Shown: positions 28,114-37,206 of the stretch, piece by piece
Position numbering within the stretch: the first letter of the stretch is position 1
Layout of the letters: the number at the start of each line of letters is the position of its first letter
NCBI RefSeq assembly: GCF_026126425.1
Contig: NZ_JAFMPW010000001.1
Coordinates: 1-64,000, forward strand
DNA: 64,000 nucleotides
Direction of reading: 5' to 3'
From: Muriicola sp. Z0-33
GTDB lineage: Bacteria; Bacteroidota; Bacteroidia; Flavobacteriales; Flavobacteriaceae
The notes under the pieces: generated by a model
What the model was told of the DNA's origin: nothing
Seen by the model: only the letters and a program-made list of their open reading frames with translations
Databases searched by the model: none
Program-made: the position numbers and the translations under genes

Positions 28114-28312
28114 CAAAAAATACCCTTTTTTTTCATTTTTAGTCCTAATTCCATGATGATTTTATCGTCCATTGGGCAATTTCACCGACTAAGTGGTTTG
28201 CTCAAAAGGCCCTACTGGCTGTACTTTACCGGGGTTTTAACATTTCAACGAGTATTGGAGTATTTGAACGCCCGAAATTAATTATCCATAGTGGTAAGAG
28301 GTTTTTAATAGT

Positions 28313-28326
28313 AGACCAAGCGGTCT
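28313..28326. promoter_or_regulatory. Candidate TetR-type operator before the tetR gene
   Basis: Perfect inverted repeat AGACC (28313-28317) and GGTCT (28322-28326) with spacer AAGC, 23 bases before the ATG. It resembles operators of TetR/AcrR proteins and suggests autoregulation. Spacing differs from the site at 25783, so a shared regulator is not certain. Confidence 0.5.
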
Positions 28327-28349
28327 GTTTAAACCTTAAATCTAATATT

Positions 28350-28967
28350 ATGGATAAGAATCTAAAACGCATGGCCACCATGCAACGACTACAAGTAACC
28401 GGCCTGGAATTATTCTACCGCAATGGGTATTACAATACAAGTATTGATGATATCTTAAAGGAACTCTCTTTATCTAAAGGAGCATTTTACCACCACTTTG
28501 ATTCAAAAGAAGATTTTTTTGTACAAATCATTCAAAATCTGGTTGTGCGCAAAATGTATACTATGTTGATTGAACCTATTGAAGGTCATGAAAATAGTCT
28601 GGAACTAATAACCAACTGTTTTGAGAATGCCCTGGAAACTGCTGTGCACAACGAACTTGATTTTGGTTTTATACTAGGTAATTTTATCAGTGAATTTAAT
28701 GGCAAAAACCCAATGATCATGAAACACCTCAGCGATATATTGAAAATCTGGGAGGTGAATTTGGTTTCTGTGATCCAAAAAGGGAAATTTAATGGCTATA
28801 TAGACAGGCATGTAGACAGTGAAGGAGTGGCTGTATTTCTGATTAGTTCTTATATGGGAATTAGAACTTTTATGGTTGAAAATACCCCTAGTGCAAGAAA
28901 ATACAGGTTTATGATACAACTAAGGCAGTATTTTAAGTCTATAGCAGCTAAAAAAGAGATCGTATAG
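28350..28967 (+). CDS. TetR/AcrR family transcriptional regulator
   Basis: 205 residues. The N-terminal helix-turn-helix (about 10-57) has the family pattern YYNTSIDDILKELSLSKGAFYHHF with the following FDSKEDFF. The rest is an all-helical ligand-binding domain. It is the last gene of the plus-strand group, 236 bases behind arsS, and carries a perfect inverted repeat just before its start. A role in controlling the arsenosugar-type genes is plausible from position; many TetR proteins near lipid or efflux genes look alike, so the ligand is open. Confidence 0.93.
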   Translation: MDKNLKRMATMQRLQVTGLELFYRNGYYNTSIDDILKELSLSKGAFYHHFDSKEDFFVQIIQNLVVRKMYTMLIEPIEGHENSLELITNCFENALETAVHNELDFGFILGNFISEFNGKNPMIMKHLSDILKIWEVNLVSVIQKGKFNGYIDRHVDSEGVAVFLISSYMGIRTFMVENTPSARKYRFMIQLRQYFKSIAAKKEIV

Positions 28968-28975
28968 GGAAATAG

Positions 28976-30082
28976 CTACTTCTTATTCATTTTGCCGGAT
29001 TGCTTCTGCAATACCTCTATCATTTTCTGTACGACAGTTTCCGGGGCTATACTAGACATAGCGCTTTCATAGCCCTGGGGATATTTATTGCCGTATACCG
29101 ATGTGGGTATGGCCGGAAATTGCTCCCTGTCTGATAATAGAGCATATTCAGTAGGCTGTCCAAATGGAGAAAATCCTGCGTGGGGATGAGTTATCCCCCA
29201 TAGGGTTACGGTAGGAACGCCAAACATAGCTGCCAGATGCCCATTACCGCTGTCCATTGCGAGCATGACATCTAAGTGAGAAATAAGGCTAAGTTCTTCC
29301 TCAAAATTCAATTTCCCTGCAATGTTCTTCGCACCCCTGTATTCTCCTTCTATAGCATTTAAGGTATTAACCTCCGCTTTCCCTCCGCCGAATAAAAATA
29401 TTTTATACCCATTGGTATTATTGAGTTCTTTTATTACTGTTTTCATCAGCTCCAACGGATACATTTTACCTTCATAAGCAGTAAATGGGGCAATTCCAAC
29501 CCATTTCCTCTCGTGATCGCCAGTAAGCTCTAACACTTTTTTACTCAATCCGCGTTTAGGCAATACTTTGGAAGTATCTAACTCCAGAGGATATCCTAAA
29601 TCCCGGAATACATCCGCATATCTCTGATGTGTGGATTTAAGAGGTTCAAAGACTTTTTTCTTTAGAGAGGTTAGCGACTTTTTCTCTTGCCTTCCCTTAT
29701 TTATCTGACGTACCGGAATGGATGTAAAGGAGAAAAAAAACTTCAATATAGCACTCCTTAATACCTTGTGTAAATCGGCTATAGCATCTGGTTGCTCTTT
29801 TTTAAGGGCCCTGTAAAGTCTCCAAAGTCCTAATAACCCTTTGTGTTTTCCGTTAACATCGGCCTCAAAAACCGAAACCCTTTCCATTGAAGAAAACATG
29901 GGTGCAAAGAACTTCCGGGTTACAAATGTGATTTTTAAATCGGGATATTGAAGCAGTAAATTATTAAGTACGGGTACCACCATGGCCACATCTCCCATCG
30001 CAGATAGCCGAATAGCTATAATATGTTCGGTCTTTTTAGAAGCAGAATTTACATTTTCAGAAGTGCTTTCATTTGCCTCCAC
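28976..30082 (-). CDS. Glycosyltransferase family 9 protein (heptosyltransferase-like)
   Basis: 368 residues, a GT-B fold of the ADP-heptose:LPS heptosyltransferase family. The N-terminus IIAIRLSAMGDVAMVVPVL and the donor-site region MDSGNGHLAAMFGVPTVTLWG are characteristic. It probably adds a sugar to the LPS core on the cytoplasmic face. It starts with GTG at 30082, overlapping the end of the DUF4254 gene by 14 bases; there is no better start before the conserved domain. Confidence 0.93.
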   Translation of the reverse strand: MEANESTSENVNSASKKTEHIIAIRLSAMGDVAMVVPVLNNLLLQYPDLKITFVTRKFFAPMFSSMERVSVFEADVNGKHKGLLGLWRLYRALKKEQPDAIADLHKVLRSAILKFFFSFTSIPVRQINKGRQEKKSLTSLKKKVFEPLKSTHQRYADVFRDLGYPLELDTSKVLPKRGLSKKVLELTGDHERKWVGIAPFTAYEGKMYPLELMKTVIKELNNTNGYKIFLFGGGKAEVNTLNAIEGEYRGAKNIAGKLNFEEELSLISHLDVMLAMDSGNGHLAAMFGVPTVTLWGITHPHAGFSPFGQPTEYALLSDREQFPAIPTSVYGNKYPQGYESAMSSIAPETVVQKMIEVLQKQSGKMNKK

Positions 30083-30671
30083 GAAGCACTGGATTTAGTT
30101 CTTCATCATTGTACATTTTCATCTGTTTATAGACTTTCATGTATTTCTTACCAAGCTCTATGTCTTCTAGTAATTGATCAATAGCCAGTGATAAATCTTT
30201 CTTCTGTTCCATCAAAACCGCCAGTTTCTGGTGACATTTTTGAAGATGGTCCTCAGAAGCGTCTTTTCTATTTGCTTCCTCGTGCATATGATAAATCTTC
30301 AGGGCAAGAATAGAGAGTCTGTCAATCGCCCAGGCCGGGCTTTCGGTATTTACAGTAGCATTCTCTTCAATATCAACCGATTCATATTTTTTTAGGAAAT
30401 AGCTGTCGATATATTCCACCAGATCTGTTCTGTCCTGATTGCTCGCATCAATTTTCCGCTTGAGTTGCAGTGCATCTGTAGCCTCAATATCCGGATCCCG
30501 GATTATGTCTTCATAGTGCCATTGAACAGTATCAATCCAATTCTTCCGATAAAGTAAATGGGCTATCTCATCTGCAGGATAAGGATTTGAAAATGCTTGA
30601 TTCACGTCATCCTTCACATGATAGTTGGCAATACTCTCATCAAATATTTTAAAAGCAAAAGCACTGAACAT
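30069..30671 (-). CDS. DUF4254 family protein
   Basis: 200 residues from ATG 30671; a TTG seven codons upstream is less likely, since family members begin MFS-FA-KIF. The protein is helical and charged, without signal or membrane segment, so cytoplasmic. DUF4254 genes stand beside GT9 genes in many Bacteroidota, as here with a 14-base overlap, which suggests a part in LPS core assembly. The reaction is unknown. A perfect -7 element lies 18 bases before the ATG. Confidence 0.88.
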   Translation of the reverse strand: MFSAFAFKIFDESIANYHVKDDVNQAFSNPYPADEIAHLLYRKNWIDTVQWHYEDIIRDPDIEATDALQLKRKIDASNQDRTDLVEYIDSYFLKKYESVDIEENATVNTESPAWAIDRLSILALKIYHMHEEANRKDASEDHLQKCHQKLAVLMEQKKDLSLAIDQLLEDIELGKKYMKVYKQMKMYNDEELNPVLRGGK

Positions 30672-30689
30672 AGAACTATAAATTTTGGG

Positions 30690-30697
30690 CAAAGATA
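30690..30697 (-). promoter_or_regulatory. -7 promoter element for the DUF4254-GT9 pair
   Basis: The minus strand reads TATCTTTG, a perfect TAnnTTTG, 18 bases before ATG 30671. Its position supports the shorter start. Confidence 0.6.
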
Positions 30698-30701
30698 CCG
30701 T

Positions 30702-31640
30702 TTATTTGACAATCCATTCTGCTAAAAAAATTACAAACGGTACAAGGACTGATATCATCAATGCAATTTCTTTGATGTTTACTTTTTTGATTACTTCTAT
30801 ATACTTGGTGAATAAAACAGCGGCCGGAAAAAAGGTGATTAATACCGGAAATGATGATTCTGAGGTCTTCAGCAATGTCAGACCCATTCCTATCGCAAAA
30901 GATATCGCAATGAGTCTCATTGTCATAATTTTGCCCATCCCCAATTTGCCTAGTTTAAAAAATGCCCACAGGCCTATAATCAATACAAAAATGGCGTAGA
31001 TAACCATCTTGGTACTGTTTCCCCAATACGCAAAGAAATTAATGTCTAAGGAAAATTCAAACCGATAATGATCGGATATGAATTGTTGTTGATCCACAAC
31101 AGTGAGGAAGCCAAAAAGAATTATCCCAAGTGTAAATACTCCTAAAAACGGAATAAGCCAATTCCTTATATTCTTTGGTTCATAAAAATATATCGCCGCA
31201 AAAATTAAAATAAAATAGATTAATGCCCAGTCGTAAAAAATACTAGCGAGAGCCACCCAAAGTGAGGCATCCAGCAGCTTTAGTTTTACTTCTTTTAACG
31301 ACTTCAGACTTATGAGTCTTCTATGAGCTAACAAGAGAAAAAAGCTGCATAGAATTGCATTATTATCCAATACAACGGCGTGAAACACTACTATTAGTAA
31401 GACATAAAAAAGTGCTGTGAAAGAATTTGTCCCGGTTATCTGGTTGCGTTTAACAACAAAATTAACAACAAAAATGCTGAAAAGTAAAATGCCCAACACC
31501 ACGGATTGCAATAGCAATTGTTCTATAGTGAAAGATAATTTATAAACGAGAAAATGAACTGTACAATAGAAAATAAATAAAAACGCCAGTAGTATGATGT
31601 AGTTAATTGGTTTAGTTTTTCCAAAAATGCTCGAAATCAT
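30702..31640 (-). CDS. Polytopic membrane protein (Flavobacteriia family, DUF6427-like)
   Basis: 312 residues with about nine or ten hydrophobic helices and no recognisable catalytic motif. The N-terminus MISSIFGKTKPINYIILLAF and the neighbourhood (small membrane protein and purD on one side, DUF4254 on the other) fit a Flavobacteriia family I recall as DUF6427. The function is unknown. It ends about 30 bases before the DUF4254 start, with a promoter in between. Confidence 0.8.
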   Translation of the reverse strand: MISSIFGKTKPINYIILLAFLFIFYCTVHFLVYKLSFTIEQLLLQSVVLGILLFSIFVVNFVVKRNQITGTNSFTALFYVLLIVVFHAVVLDNNAILCSFFLLLAHRRLISLKSLKEVKLKLLDASLWVALASIFYDWALIYFILIFAAIYFYEPKNIRNWLIPFLGVFTLGIILFGFLTVVDQQQFISDHYRFEFSLDINFFAYWGNSTKMVIYAIFVLIIGLWAFFKLGKLGMGKIMTMRLIAISFAIGMGLTLLKTSESSFPVLITFFPAAVLFTKYIEVIKKVNIKEIALMISVLVPFVIFLAEWIVK

Positions 31641-31664
31641 TCTAGAAAGTTTCCAGGGTTTTTA

Positions 31665-31672
31665 TACTTTTG
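31665..31672 (+). promoter_or_regulatory. -7 promoter element for the 73-residue protein gene
   Basis: TACTTTTG matches TAnnTTTG, 19 bases before ATG 31692. Confidence 0.6.
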
Positions 31673-31691
31673 TATTGTAAATATAACCAAG

Positions 31692-31913
31692 ATGCGCGCA
31701 TTTTTTGAAGGTATAGCAGATTTATTCGTAAACGGGCTTTTCTGGCCTTATGACTTTTTCAGGTTCATGGAGAACTGGTGGGCTTCCAATATGGTAAATT
31801 GGATTTTCGCTATTTTGGGTGCCATAGCAATGGTCTACTGGCTTAACCAATTGAAGAAATTCAATGACAATGGTGAAGAAGATAAAAGCATTACCGCCCA
31901 TTCTTATTTATAA
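31692..31913 (+). CDS. Small membrane protein (DUF6341-like)
   Basis: 73 residues with an amphipathic N-terminus rich in Phe and Trp (ADLFVNGLFWPYDFFRFMENWW) and one membrane helix (NWIFAILGAIAMVYWL). It matches a short Flavobacteriia family I recall as DUF6341. It has its own promoter, divergent from the preceding membrane protein gene, and is convergent with purD. Function unknown. Confidence 0.85.
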   Translation: MRAFFEGIADLFVNGLFWPYDFFRFMENWWASNMVNWIFAILGAIAMVYWLNQLKKFNDNGEEDKSITAHSYL

Positions 31914-31977
31914 ATTGGATATCAGGCAAGTATTTTTTGACACAACACCTATAGTGGTTTTGGCTCCCGCCTAAACG

Positions 31978-33249
31978 CTAAAGGTCGAATCCGATATCTT
32001 TCCGATAGTACATTCCGTCAAATGAAATCTTTTTCAGATCCTTGTAAGACAGGCTTAGGGCTTTACTGAAGTCTGTTCCATAAGCCGTTACAGCAAGTAC
32101 TCTGCCGCCATTGGTAACTACCTGGCCATCATCTATCCGTGTCCCGGCATGGAATACTACCGTATCCTGTATATCTTCCAGACCTGATATTACTTTTCCT
32201 TTTTCATAGGCCTCAGGATAGCCCCCAGAGACAGACATTACGGTAGTGGCCGCGCGTTTATCTATCATCAAATCTATTTCGTTTAAACGAACATCGGCTA
32301 CGGCCTTAAAAACTTCGAGCAAGTCATTTTCTATTCTTGGAATCACCACTTCCGTTTCAGGGTCCCCCAGTCTAACATTATATTCAATAACATAAGGTTC
32401 TTCCCCTACTTTAATTAAACCAATAAAAATAAACCCTTTGTATGGAAGGCCGTCTTTCTTTAGTCCGGTCACAGTAGGTTGAACAATTCGAGAGTGAATC
32501 TTTTCTATAAATTCTTCATCAGTAAAAGGAACGGGAGAGACAGCTCCCATGCCCCCTGTATTTAACCCGGTATCTCCTTCACCAATTCTTTTGTAATCCT
32601 TTGCCATCGGTAACACTTTGTAGTGCTCGCCATCTGTCAGAACGAAACAGCTCAACTCTATTCCCGATAAAAACTCTTCTATTACCACTGTAGCACTGGC
32701 ATTGCCAAATTTTGAATCTATTAGCATGGCCTGTAATTCTTTCTTGGCAACTTCCAGATCATTTAGAATGAGAACTCCTTTACCAGCTGCCAAACCGTCC
32801 GCTTTAAGAACATAAGGTGGGGGTAGGCTTTCGAGAAATGTAAATCCTTCTTCGAGATTGTCGGAAGTAAAACTCTGGTAACCGGCAGTTGGAATGGCAT
32901 GTCGCTTCATAAACTTTTTAGCAAACTCTTTGCTGCCTTCCAAAGTCGCTGCCGCCTTCTCGGGGCCAATTACTGGAATATGGGCAATTTCCTGGTCATT
33001 TAAGAAAAAGTCATGTATCCCATTAACCAGGGGATCTTCCGGGCCAACAATCAGCATATTGATTCCTTCAGAAATAACACAGTCTTTTATTTTCTGAAAA
33101 TCGTTTACCCCAACCGCTAAGTTAATAGCTATTTCAGAGGTTCCTGCATTACCAGGAGCTACATATAATTGATTGAGCTTTGGGCTTTGTTTTAATTTCC
33201 ACGCCAGAGTATGTTCTCTACCACCAGCGCCCAGAATCAGTACATTCAT
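31978..33249 (-). CDS. purD: Phosphoribosylamine-glycine ligase
   Basis: 423 residues, the GARS enzyme of purine synthesis: phosphoribosylamine, glycine and ATP give GAR. The N-terminus MNVLILGAGGREHTLAWKL, the ATP-grasp region PPYVLKADGLAAGKGVLI and the signature VRLGDPETEVV are diagnostic. Normal length. A perfect -7 element precedes it; other pur genes are not near. Confidence 0.98.
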   Translation of the reverse strand: MNVLILGAGGREHTLAWKLKQSPKLNQLYVAPGNAGTSEIAINLAVGVNDFQKIKDCVISEGINMLIVGPEDPLVNGIHDFFLNDQEIAHIPVIGPEKAAATLEGSKEFAKKFMKRHAIPTAGYQSFTSDNLEEGFTFLESLPPPYVLKADGLAAGKGVLILNDLEVAKKELQAMLIDSKFGNASATVVIEEFLSGIELSCFVLTDGEHYKVLPMAKDYKRIGEGDTGLNTGGMGAVSPVPFTDEEFIEKIHSRIVQPTVTGLKKDGLPYKGFIFIGLIKVGEEPYVIEYNVRLGDPETEVVIPRIENDLLEVFKAVADVRLNEIDLMIDKRAATTVMSVSGGYPEAYEKGKVISGLEDIQDTVVFHAGTRIDDGQVVTNGGRVLAVTAYGTDFSKALSLSYKDLKKISFDGMYYRKDIGFDL

Positions 33250-33265
33250 GCCTTAGAAGTTTCGG

Positions 33266-33273
33266 CAAAAATA
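33266..33273 (-). promoter_or_regulatory. -7 promoter element for purD
   Basis: The minus strand reads TATTTTTG, a perfect TAnnTTTG, 16 bases before ATG 33249. Confidence 0.6.
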
Positions 33274-33316
33274 CACTTTGAATTTGATAAATGACATGTA
33301 AAAGATCAGATATCGA

Positions 33317-34303
33317 TTATCTTTTGTTTCTACTGCTGAAATCTCGGTGATCGGTCTTATTCAGTTCCTGCTGAGAAAGTGTTTTGAAGTAGTCAAAAGT
33401 CTTTTTCATCCCTTCTGCTCTCCCCACTTTTGGTTCCCACCCCAAAATTTCCTTGGCCTTCGAAATATCGGGTTGTCTTTGTAGTGGGTCATCTTTTGGC
33501 AAAGGTTTGTAGATGATCTTTTGGTCTGTTCCAGTAAGTTTAATGATTTCTTCGGCAAAATCCTTGATGGTAATCTCGTGTGGATTTCCAATGTTCACAG
33601 GAAGGTCATAATCGCTTAACAATAATCGGTAAATTCCTTCAATTTCGTCATCAACGTAACAAAATGACCTTGTTTGTGAACCATCTCCAAAGACAGTCAG
33701 ATCTTCTCCTCGTAGCGCCTGGCCCATAAAGGCAGGGATAACCCTCCCGTCATTCAGCCGCATCCTGGGGCCATATGTATTAAAGATCCTGACAATACGC
33801 GTTTCTACCCCATGAAACCTGTTATAAGCCATTGTAATAGACTCCTGGAAGCGCTTGGCTTCATCATAAACTCCTCTTGGTCCTATAGTATTTACATTTC
33901 CATAGTACTCTTCAGTTTGTGGATGTACCAAAGGATCTCCATAGATCTCTGAAGTTGAGGCAATCAAGATTCTTGCCCCTTTGTCTTTTGCCAATCCCAA
34001 AAGATTGTGAGTTCCTAGCGCCCCCACTTTTAAAGTTTGTATTGGAATTTTTAAATAGTCAATCGGACTGGCCGGGGAGGCAAAATGCAGGATATAATCC
34101 AGATCCCCGGGGACATGGACAAATTTTGTAACATCGTGATGATAATACTCAAATTGTTCAAGTTTAAAGAGGTGCTCAATATTCTTTAGATCACCGGTAA
34201 TTAGGTTATCCATGGCAATAACATGATATCCCTCTTTAATAAATCTATCACAAAGATGAGATCCCAAAAATCCTGCCGCTCCTGTAATTAGTACCTTCTT
34301 CAA
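33317..34303 (-). CDS. UDP-glucuronate decarboxylase (UDP-xylose synthase), SDR family
   Basis: 328 residues, an extended SDR with the cofactor motif GAAGFLG at 8-14 and the YxxxK pair in YDEAK. The segments [11 protein letters not shown] and STSEIYGDP are characteristic of UDP-glucuronate decarboxylases. It would convert UDP-glucuronate to UDP-xylose, fitting the UDP-glucose dehydrogenase gene 55 bases upstream. The start is TTG at 34303, giving the standard [14 protein letters not shown]; no ATG is available. Confidence 0.92.
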   Translation of the reverse strand: MKKVLITGAAGFLGSHLCDRFIKEGYHVIAMDNLITGDLKNIEHLFKLEQFEYYHHDVTKFVHVPGDLDYILHFASPASPIDYLKIPIQTLKVGALGTHNLLGLAKDKGARILIASTSEIYGDPLVHPQTEEYYGNVNTIGPRGVYDEAKRFQESITMAYNRFHGVETRIVRIFNTYGPRMRLNDGRVIPAFMGQALRGEDLTVFGDGSQTRSFCYVDDEIEGIYRLLLSDYDLPVNIGNPHEITIKDFAEEIIKLTGTDQKIIYKPLPKDDPLQRQPDISKAKEILGWEPKVGRAEGMKKTFDYFKTLSQQELNKTDHRDFSSRNKR

Positions 34304-34358
34304 ATTTTATCTTTTAAATGTCACTGTTACAAATGTAAAGCAAACTGTTTAGCATTCC

Positions 34359-35657
34359 CTATCTCCCGATAGATTCGTAATGAAACCCTTCCATTTTAAT
34401 TTCCTGAGTATCATATAAGTTACGCCCATCAAAAATAACATTGTCTTTAAGTAATTCTTTCATTACTTTAAAATTAGGGTTTCTGAAAACTCCCCATTCC
34501 GTGCAAATTACCAGGGCATCTGCATTCTCCAGTGCTCCGTACATGCCTTTGGCAAAGGAAATTCGATCTCCCAGCTTACGCTGTACATTGTCCATGGCTT
34601 CAGGGTCAAAAGCTGTAATGTTGGCTCCCAAAGCTAAAAGTTCCTCTATAATGTATAATGAAGGCGCTTCCCGAATATCGTCAGTTTCCGGCTTAAAGGC
34701 CAGCCCCCAAACGCCAATATTTTTTCCCTTAAGATCGTTCTTGAAGTACTTCTTTATTTTTGGTATCAGCGCGGTTTTTTGCTTTTGATTTACTTCGATC
34801 ACAGATTCTAAAATCTGGAAATCGTAATTGGAATCCTTCCCGGATTTGTGTAAAGCCTTTACGTCTTTTGGAAAACAAGACCCGCCATAACCTATTCCCG
34901 GGAAAAGAAAACGCTTTCCAATTCTGGAATCTGTGCCCATCCCGATACGTACTTTGTCTACATCTGCCCCTACTTTTTCACAGAAGTTAGCAATTTCGTT
35001 CATAAAGGTAATTTTGGTAGCCAAAAACGAATTTGCGGCGTATTTGGTCAATTCGGCCGACTTCTCATCCATTATGATCACCGGGTTCCCGGATCGCACA
35101 AAAGGGCTGTATAATTTCTGCATTAATTCTGTGGCTTTGTCCGAGCTAGATCCCACTACTATACGTTCTGGCTTTAAGAAATCATCAACAGCAAAACCTT
35201 CACGCAGAAATTCCGGATTGGAAACCACATCAAAATCACATTTGGCATTTTTAGCAATAGCTGCACGCACCTTATCAGAAGTCCCGACAGGCACTGTGCT
35301 TTTGTCTACAATAACCCTGTAATCCTTAATTAGACTACCAATATCATTGGCAACACCTAATATATATTTTAAATCTGCAGAACCGTCTTCATCTTCAGGT
35401 GTTGGCAGCGCCAAGAAGATAATATCTCCATGTTCTAAACCTTCTTCTAATGAGGTCGTAAAACTTAATCGTTTTGCCTGTATGTTTCTTTCAAAGATAA
35501 CATCAAGATGAGGTTCGTAAATAGGAACTTCACCATTTTGCATTTTTTTGACTTTATTTTCATCAATATCTACGCAAATTACTTCGTTGCCTGTCTCTGC
35601 CAGACAAGTTCCTGTTACCAGGCCAACATAACCTGTACCTATTACTGATACTTTCAT
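34359..35657 (-). CDS. ugd: UDP-glucose 6-dehydrogenase
   Basis: 432 residues. It oxidises UDP-glucose to UDP-glucuronate with two NAD+. Cofactor motif GTGYVG at 7-12, the NPEFLREGFAVDDF signature, and the catalytic Cys in GGSCFPKD. These features favour UDP-glucose over UDP-GlcNAc as substrate. Together with the next gene it makes UDP-xylose or leaves UDP-GlcA for the polysaccharide. It has its own promoter 53 bases upstream. Confidence 0.96.
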   Translation of the reverse strand: MKVSVIGTGYVGLVTGTCLAETGNEVICVDIDENKVKKMQNGEVPIYEPHLDVIFERNIQAKRLSFTTSLEEGLEHGDIIFLALPTPEDEDGSADLKYILGVANDIGSLIKDYRVIVDKSTVPVGTSDKVRAAIAKNAKCDFDVVSNPEFLREGFAVDDFLKPERIVVGSSSDKATELMQKLYSPFVRSGNPVIIMDEKSAELTKYAANSFLATKITFMNEIANFCEKVGADVDKVRIGMGTDSRIGKRFLFPGIGYGGSCFPKDVKALHKSGKDSNYDFQILESVIEVNQKQKTALIPKIKKYFKNDLKGKNIGVWGLAFKPETDDIREAPSLYIIEELLALGANITAFDPEAMDNVQRKLGDRISFAKGMYGALENADALVICTEWGVFRNPNFKVMKELLKDNVIFDGRNLYDTQEIKMEGFHYESIGR

Positions 35658-35710
35658 ATTTTTATTTAAAAATTGTTAGGATCTTAAAATGTTGATCAAA
35701 AATTGAGTGG

Positions 35711-35741
35711 CAAAAATAACAGTGGTCAATTAGCTAACCAA
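35711..35741 (-). promoter_or_regulatory. Promoter of ugd and the decarboxylase gene
   Basis: Minus-strand TATTTTTG (35711-35718) is a perfect -7 element. TTGG (35738-35741) lies about 23 bases further upstream and can serve as the -33 element. Confidence 0.65.
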
Positions 35742-35815
35742 TTATTTCTGATTAAAAACAAGATTCTAGGTCAAAACTTAATATTTTGAAAGTTAGTATA
35801 CCTGAAGCCAATTAT

Positions 35816-37183
35816 TTACACCCCTCTGGAAAATAAAACAGTGGTCACTGTTTTAAAAATTATTCGAAAGTCAAGTGTTATAGATCTGTTTTTTATGTAA
35901 TACAAGTCGTATTCCAACTTTCTCATGGAATCTTCAAGGTTTTCACCGTACTTGTATTTTACCTGAGCCCATCCAGTAATTCCCGGAGGAATAACATGTC
36001 TCACATTGTAAAATGGAAGAATTTGATTTAGCTGATTAACAAAAACTTCTCGTTCTGGTCTGGGACCAATAAATTTCATGTCCCCTTTGATAACAGAAAT
36101 AATCTGAGGGAGTTCATCAATTCTGAACACCCTGAGTATTCTCCCGAATGGCGTTATCCTGCTGTCGTTTTTGGTGGCCATCTTTGCTCCGGATTTTTCC
36201 GCGTCGACCACCATCGATCTAAATTTATAGATCTTGAATTCCTTACCGTATTGTCCTATTCTTTTTTGTACATAGAACAATGGCCCCCTATTAAAAAACA
36301 GGTTTAAGATAAATACAAACGGGACTGAAAGAACAAATATAAAACCCAGTAAAACGGCTAATGAAAAATTAATCCCGAAACTAAAAACCTGTTGTAAGTA
36401 TCTTATTTTCTTATTCCTTATTTGAAGAATTTCGTAGAAACTGTCGTTATGAGATCTTATCGGCATGGCCTCATAAGTGTTTTCATAAAACGAAGTAAAA
36501 GAAATTACTTCCTTGCCATTTATCATAGACTGCAATAGCATGTTTTCCAAATCCTTGGGAATAAAATTGTAGCTTTTTGTATTGATAATCCAGGCATCAA
36601 TTTTATCTGCAGCGGATAGGAAAAACTTTTTGTTTTCCAGGGTATTCTTATCAAGAGAATAGGTAAGCTTTACTTTGTAAAATGTTGCCGTCTCTTTTCC
36701 ATTAATGGTATTCAGGTCTTCCTTTAAATTCTTCGCGGTTTTCTCATCGTAGATATACAAAACATTCTTTGTCACCGGAATTATCCGAAAAATATTACTA
36801 AAAAGAAACCGCCATAATGCAATTTCCAGGGGGGTCATTATTAAAAAATACAGCAGAGGTATTCTCCAAAAGCTCACATCATAGAAAAGTACGGTCAGTA
36901 TAAAGACAACAAAAACAAAAAGCGCTGCTATATAAACAGATTGCGAAAGTACATATCGTCTTCTTGCTACTTTCTCCAGATTAAAAAAATCAAGGATATA
37001 GGAGAGCGATAAATAGGCAATAAGACCAATAGAAAATACGCCCAGTTTTAAGGGAATAGACAAAAACTCAGCATCAATAGCATGGTTTATAAAAACGTTA
37101 AGTGAGGCAACAATAATAAGAAGGTCTCCCACAAGAAGGATAAACTTTCTTTCTATAGAATTTAATATAGACGGCCTCGGCAT
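35816..37183 (-). CDS. Initiating sugar transferase (polyprenyl phosphate phosphoglycosyl transferase)
   Basis: 455 residues. Four or five N-terminal membrane helices (about 10-130), a central domain, and a C-terminal bacterial sugar transferase domain (about 265-455) with FKIYKFRSM, RITPFGRILRVFRIDELPQ and GDMKFIGPRPE. It transfers a sugar phosphate to undecaprenyl phosphate and so begins the repeat unit at the inner membrane. The donor sugar cannot be read from sequence. It ends the main polysaccharide run before ugd. Confidence 0.95.
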   Translation of the reverse strand: MPRPSILNSIERKFILLVGDLLIIVASLNVFINHAIDAEFLSIPLKLGVFSIGLIAYLSLSYILDFFNLEKVARRRYVLSQSVYIAALFVFVVFILTVLFYDVSFWRIPLLYFLIMTPLEIALWRFLFSNIFRIIPVTKNVLYIYDEKTAKNLKEDLNTINGKETATFYKVKLTYSLDKNTLENKKFFLSAADKIDAWIINTKSYNFIPKDLENMLLQSMINGKEVISFTSFYENTYEAMPIRSHNDSFYEILQIRNKKIRYLQQVFSFGINFSLAVLLGFIFVLSVPFVFILNLFFNRGPLFYVQKRIGQYGKEFKIYKFRSMVVDAEKSGAKMATKNDSRITPFGRILRVFRIDELPQIISVIKGDMKFIGPRPEREVFVNQLNQILPFYNVRHVIPPGITGWAQVKYKYGENLEDSMRKLEYDLYYIKNRSITLDFRIIFKTVTTVLFSRGV

Positions 37184-37206
37184 TTTTGAATTTCTGTTTT
37201 ACTGGC

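Noticed and set aside
3971-28198. Shared 12-mer AACCACTTAGTC at 3971-3982 and, inverted, at 28187-28198
   Set aside because: In 64 kb counted on both strands, a couple of hundred such pairs are expected by chance; the surroundings are not alike.
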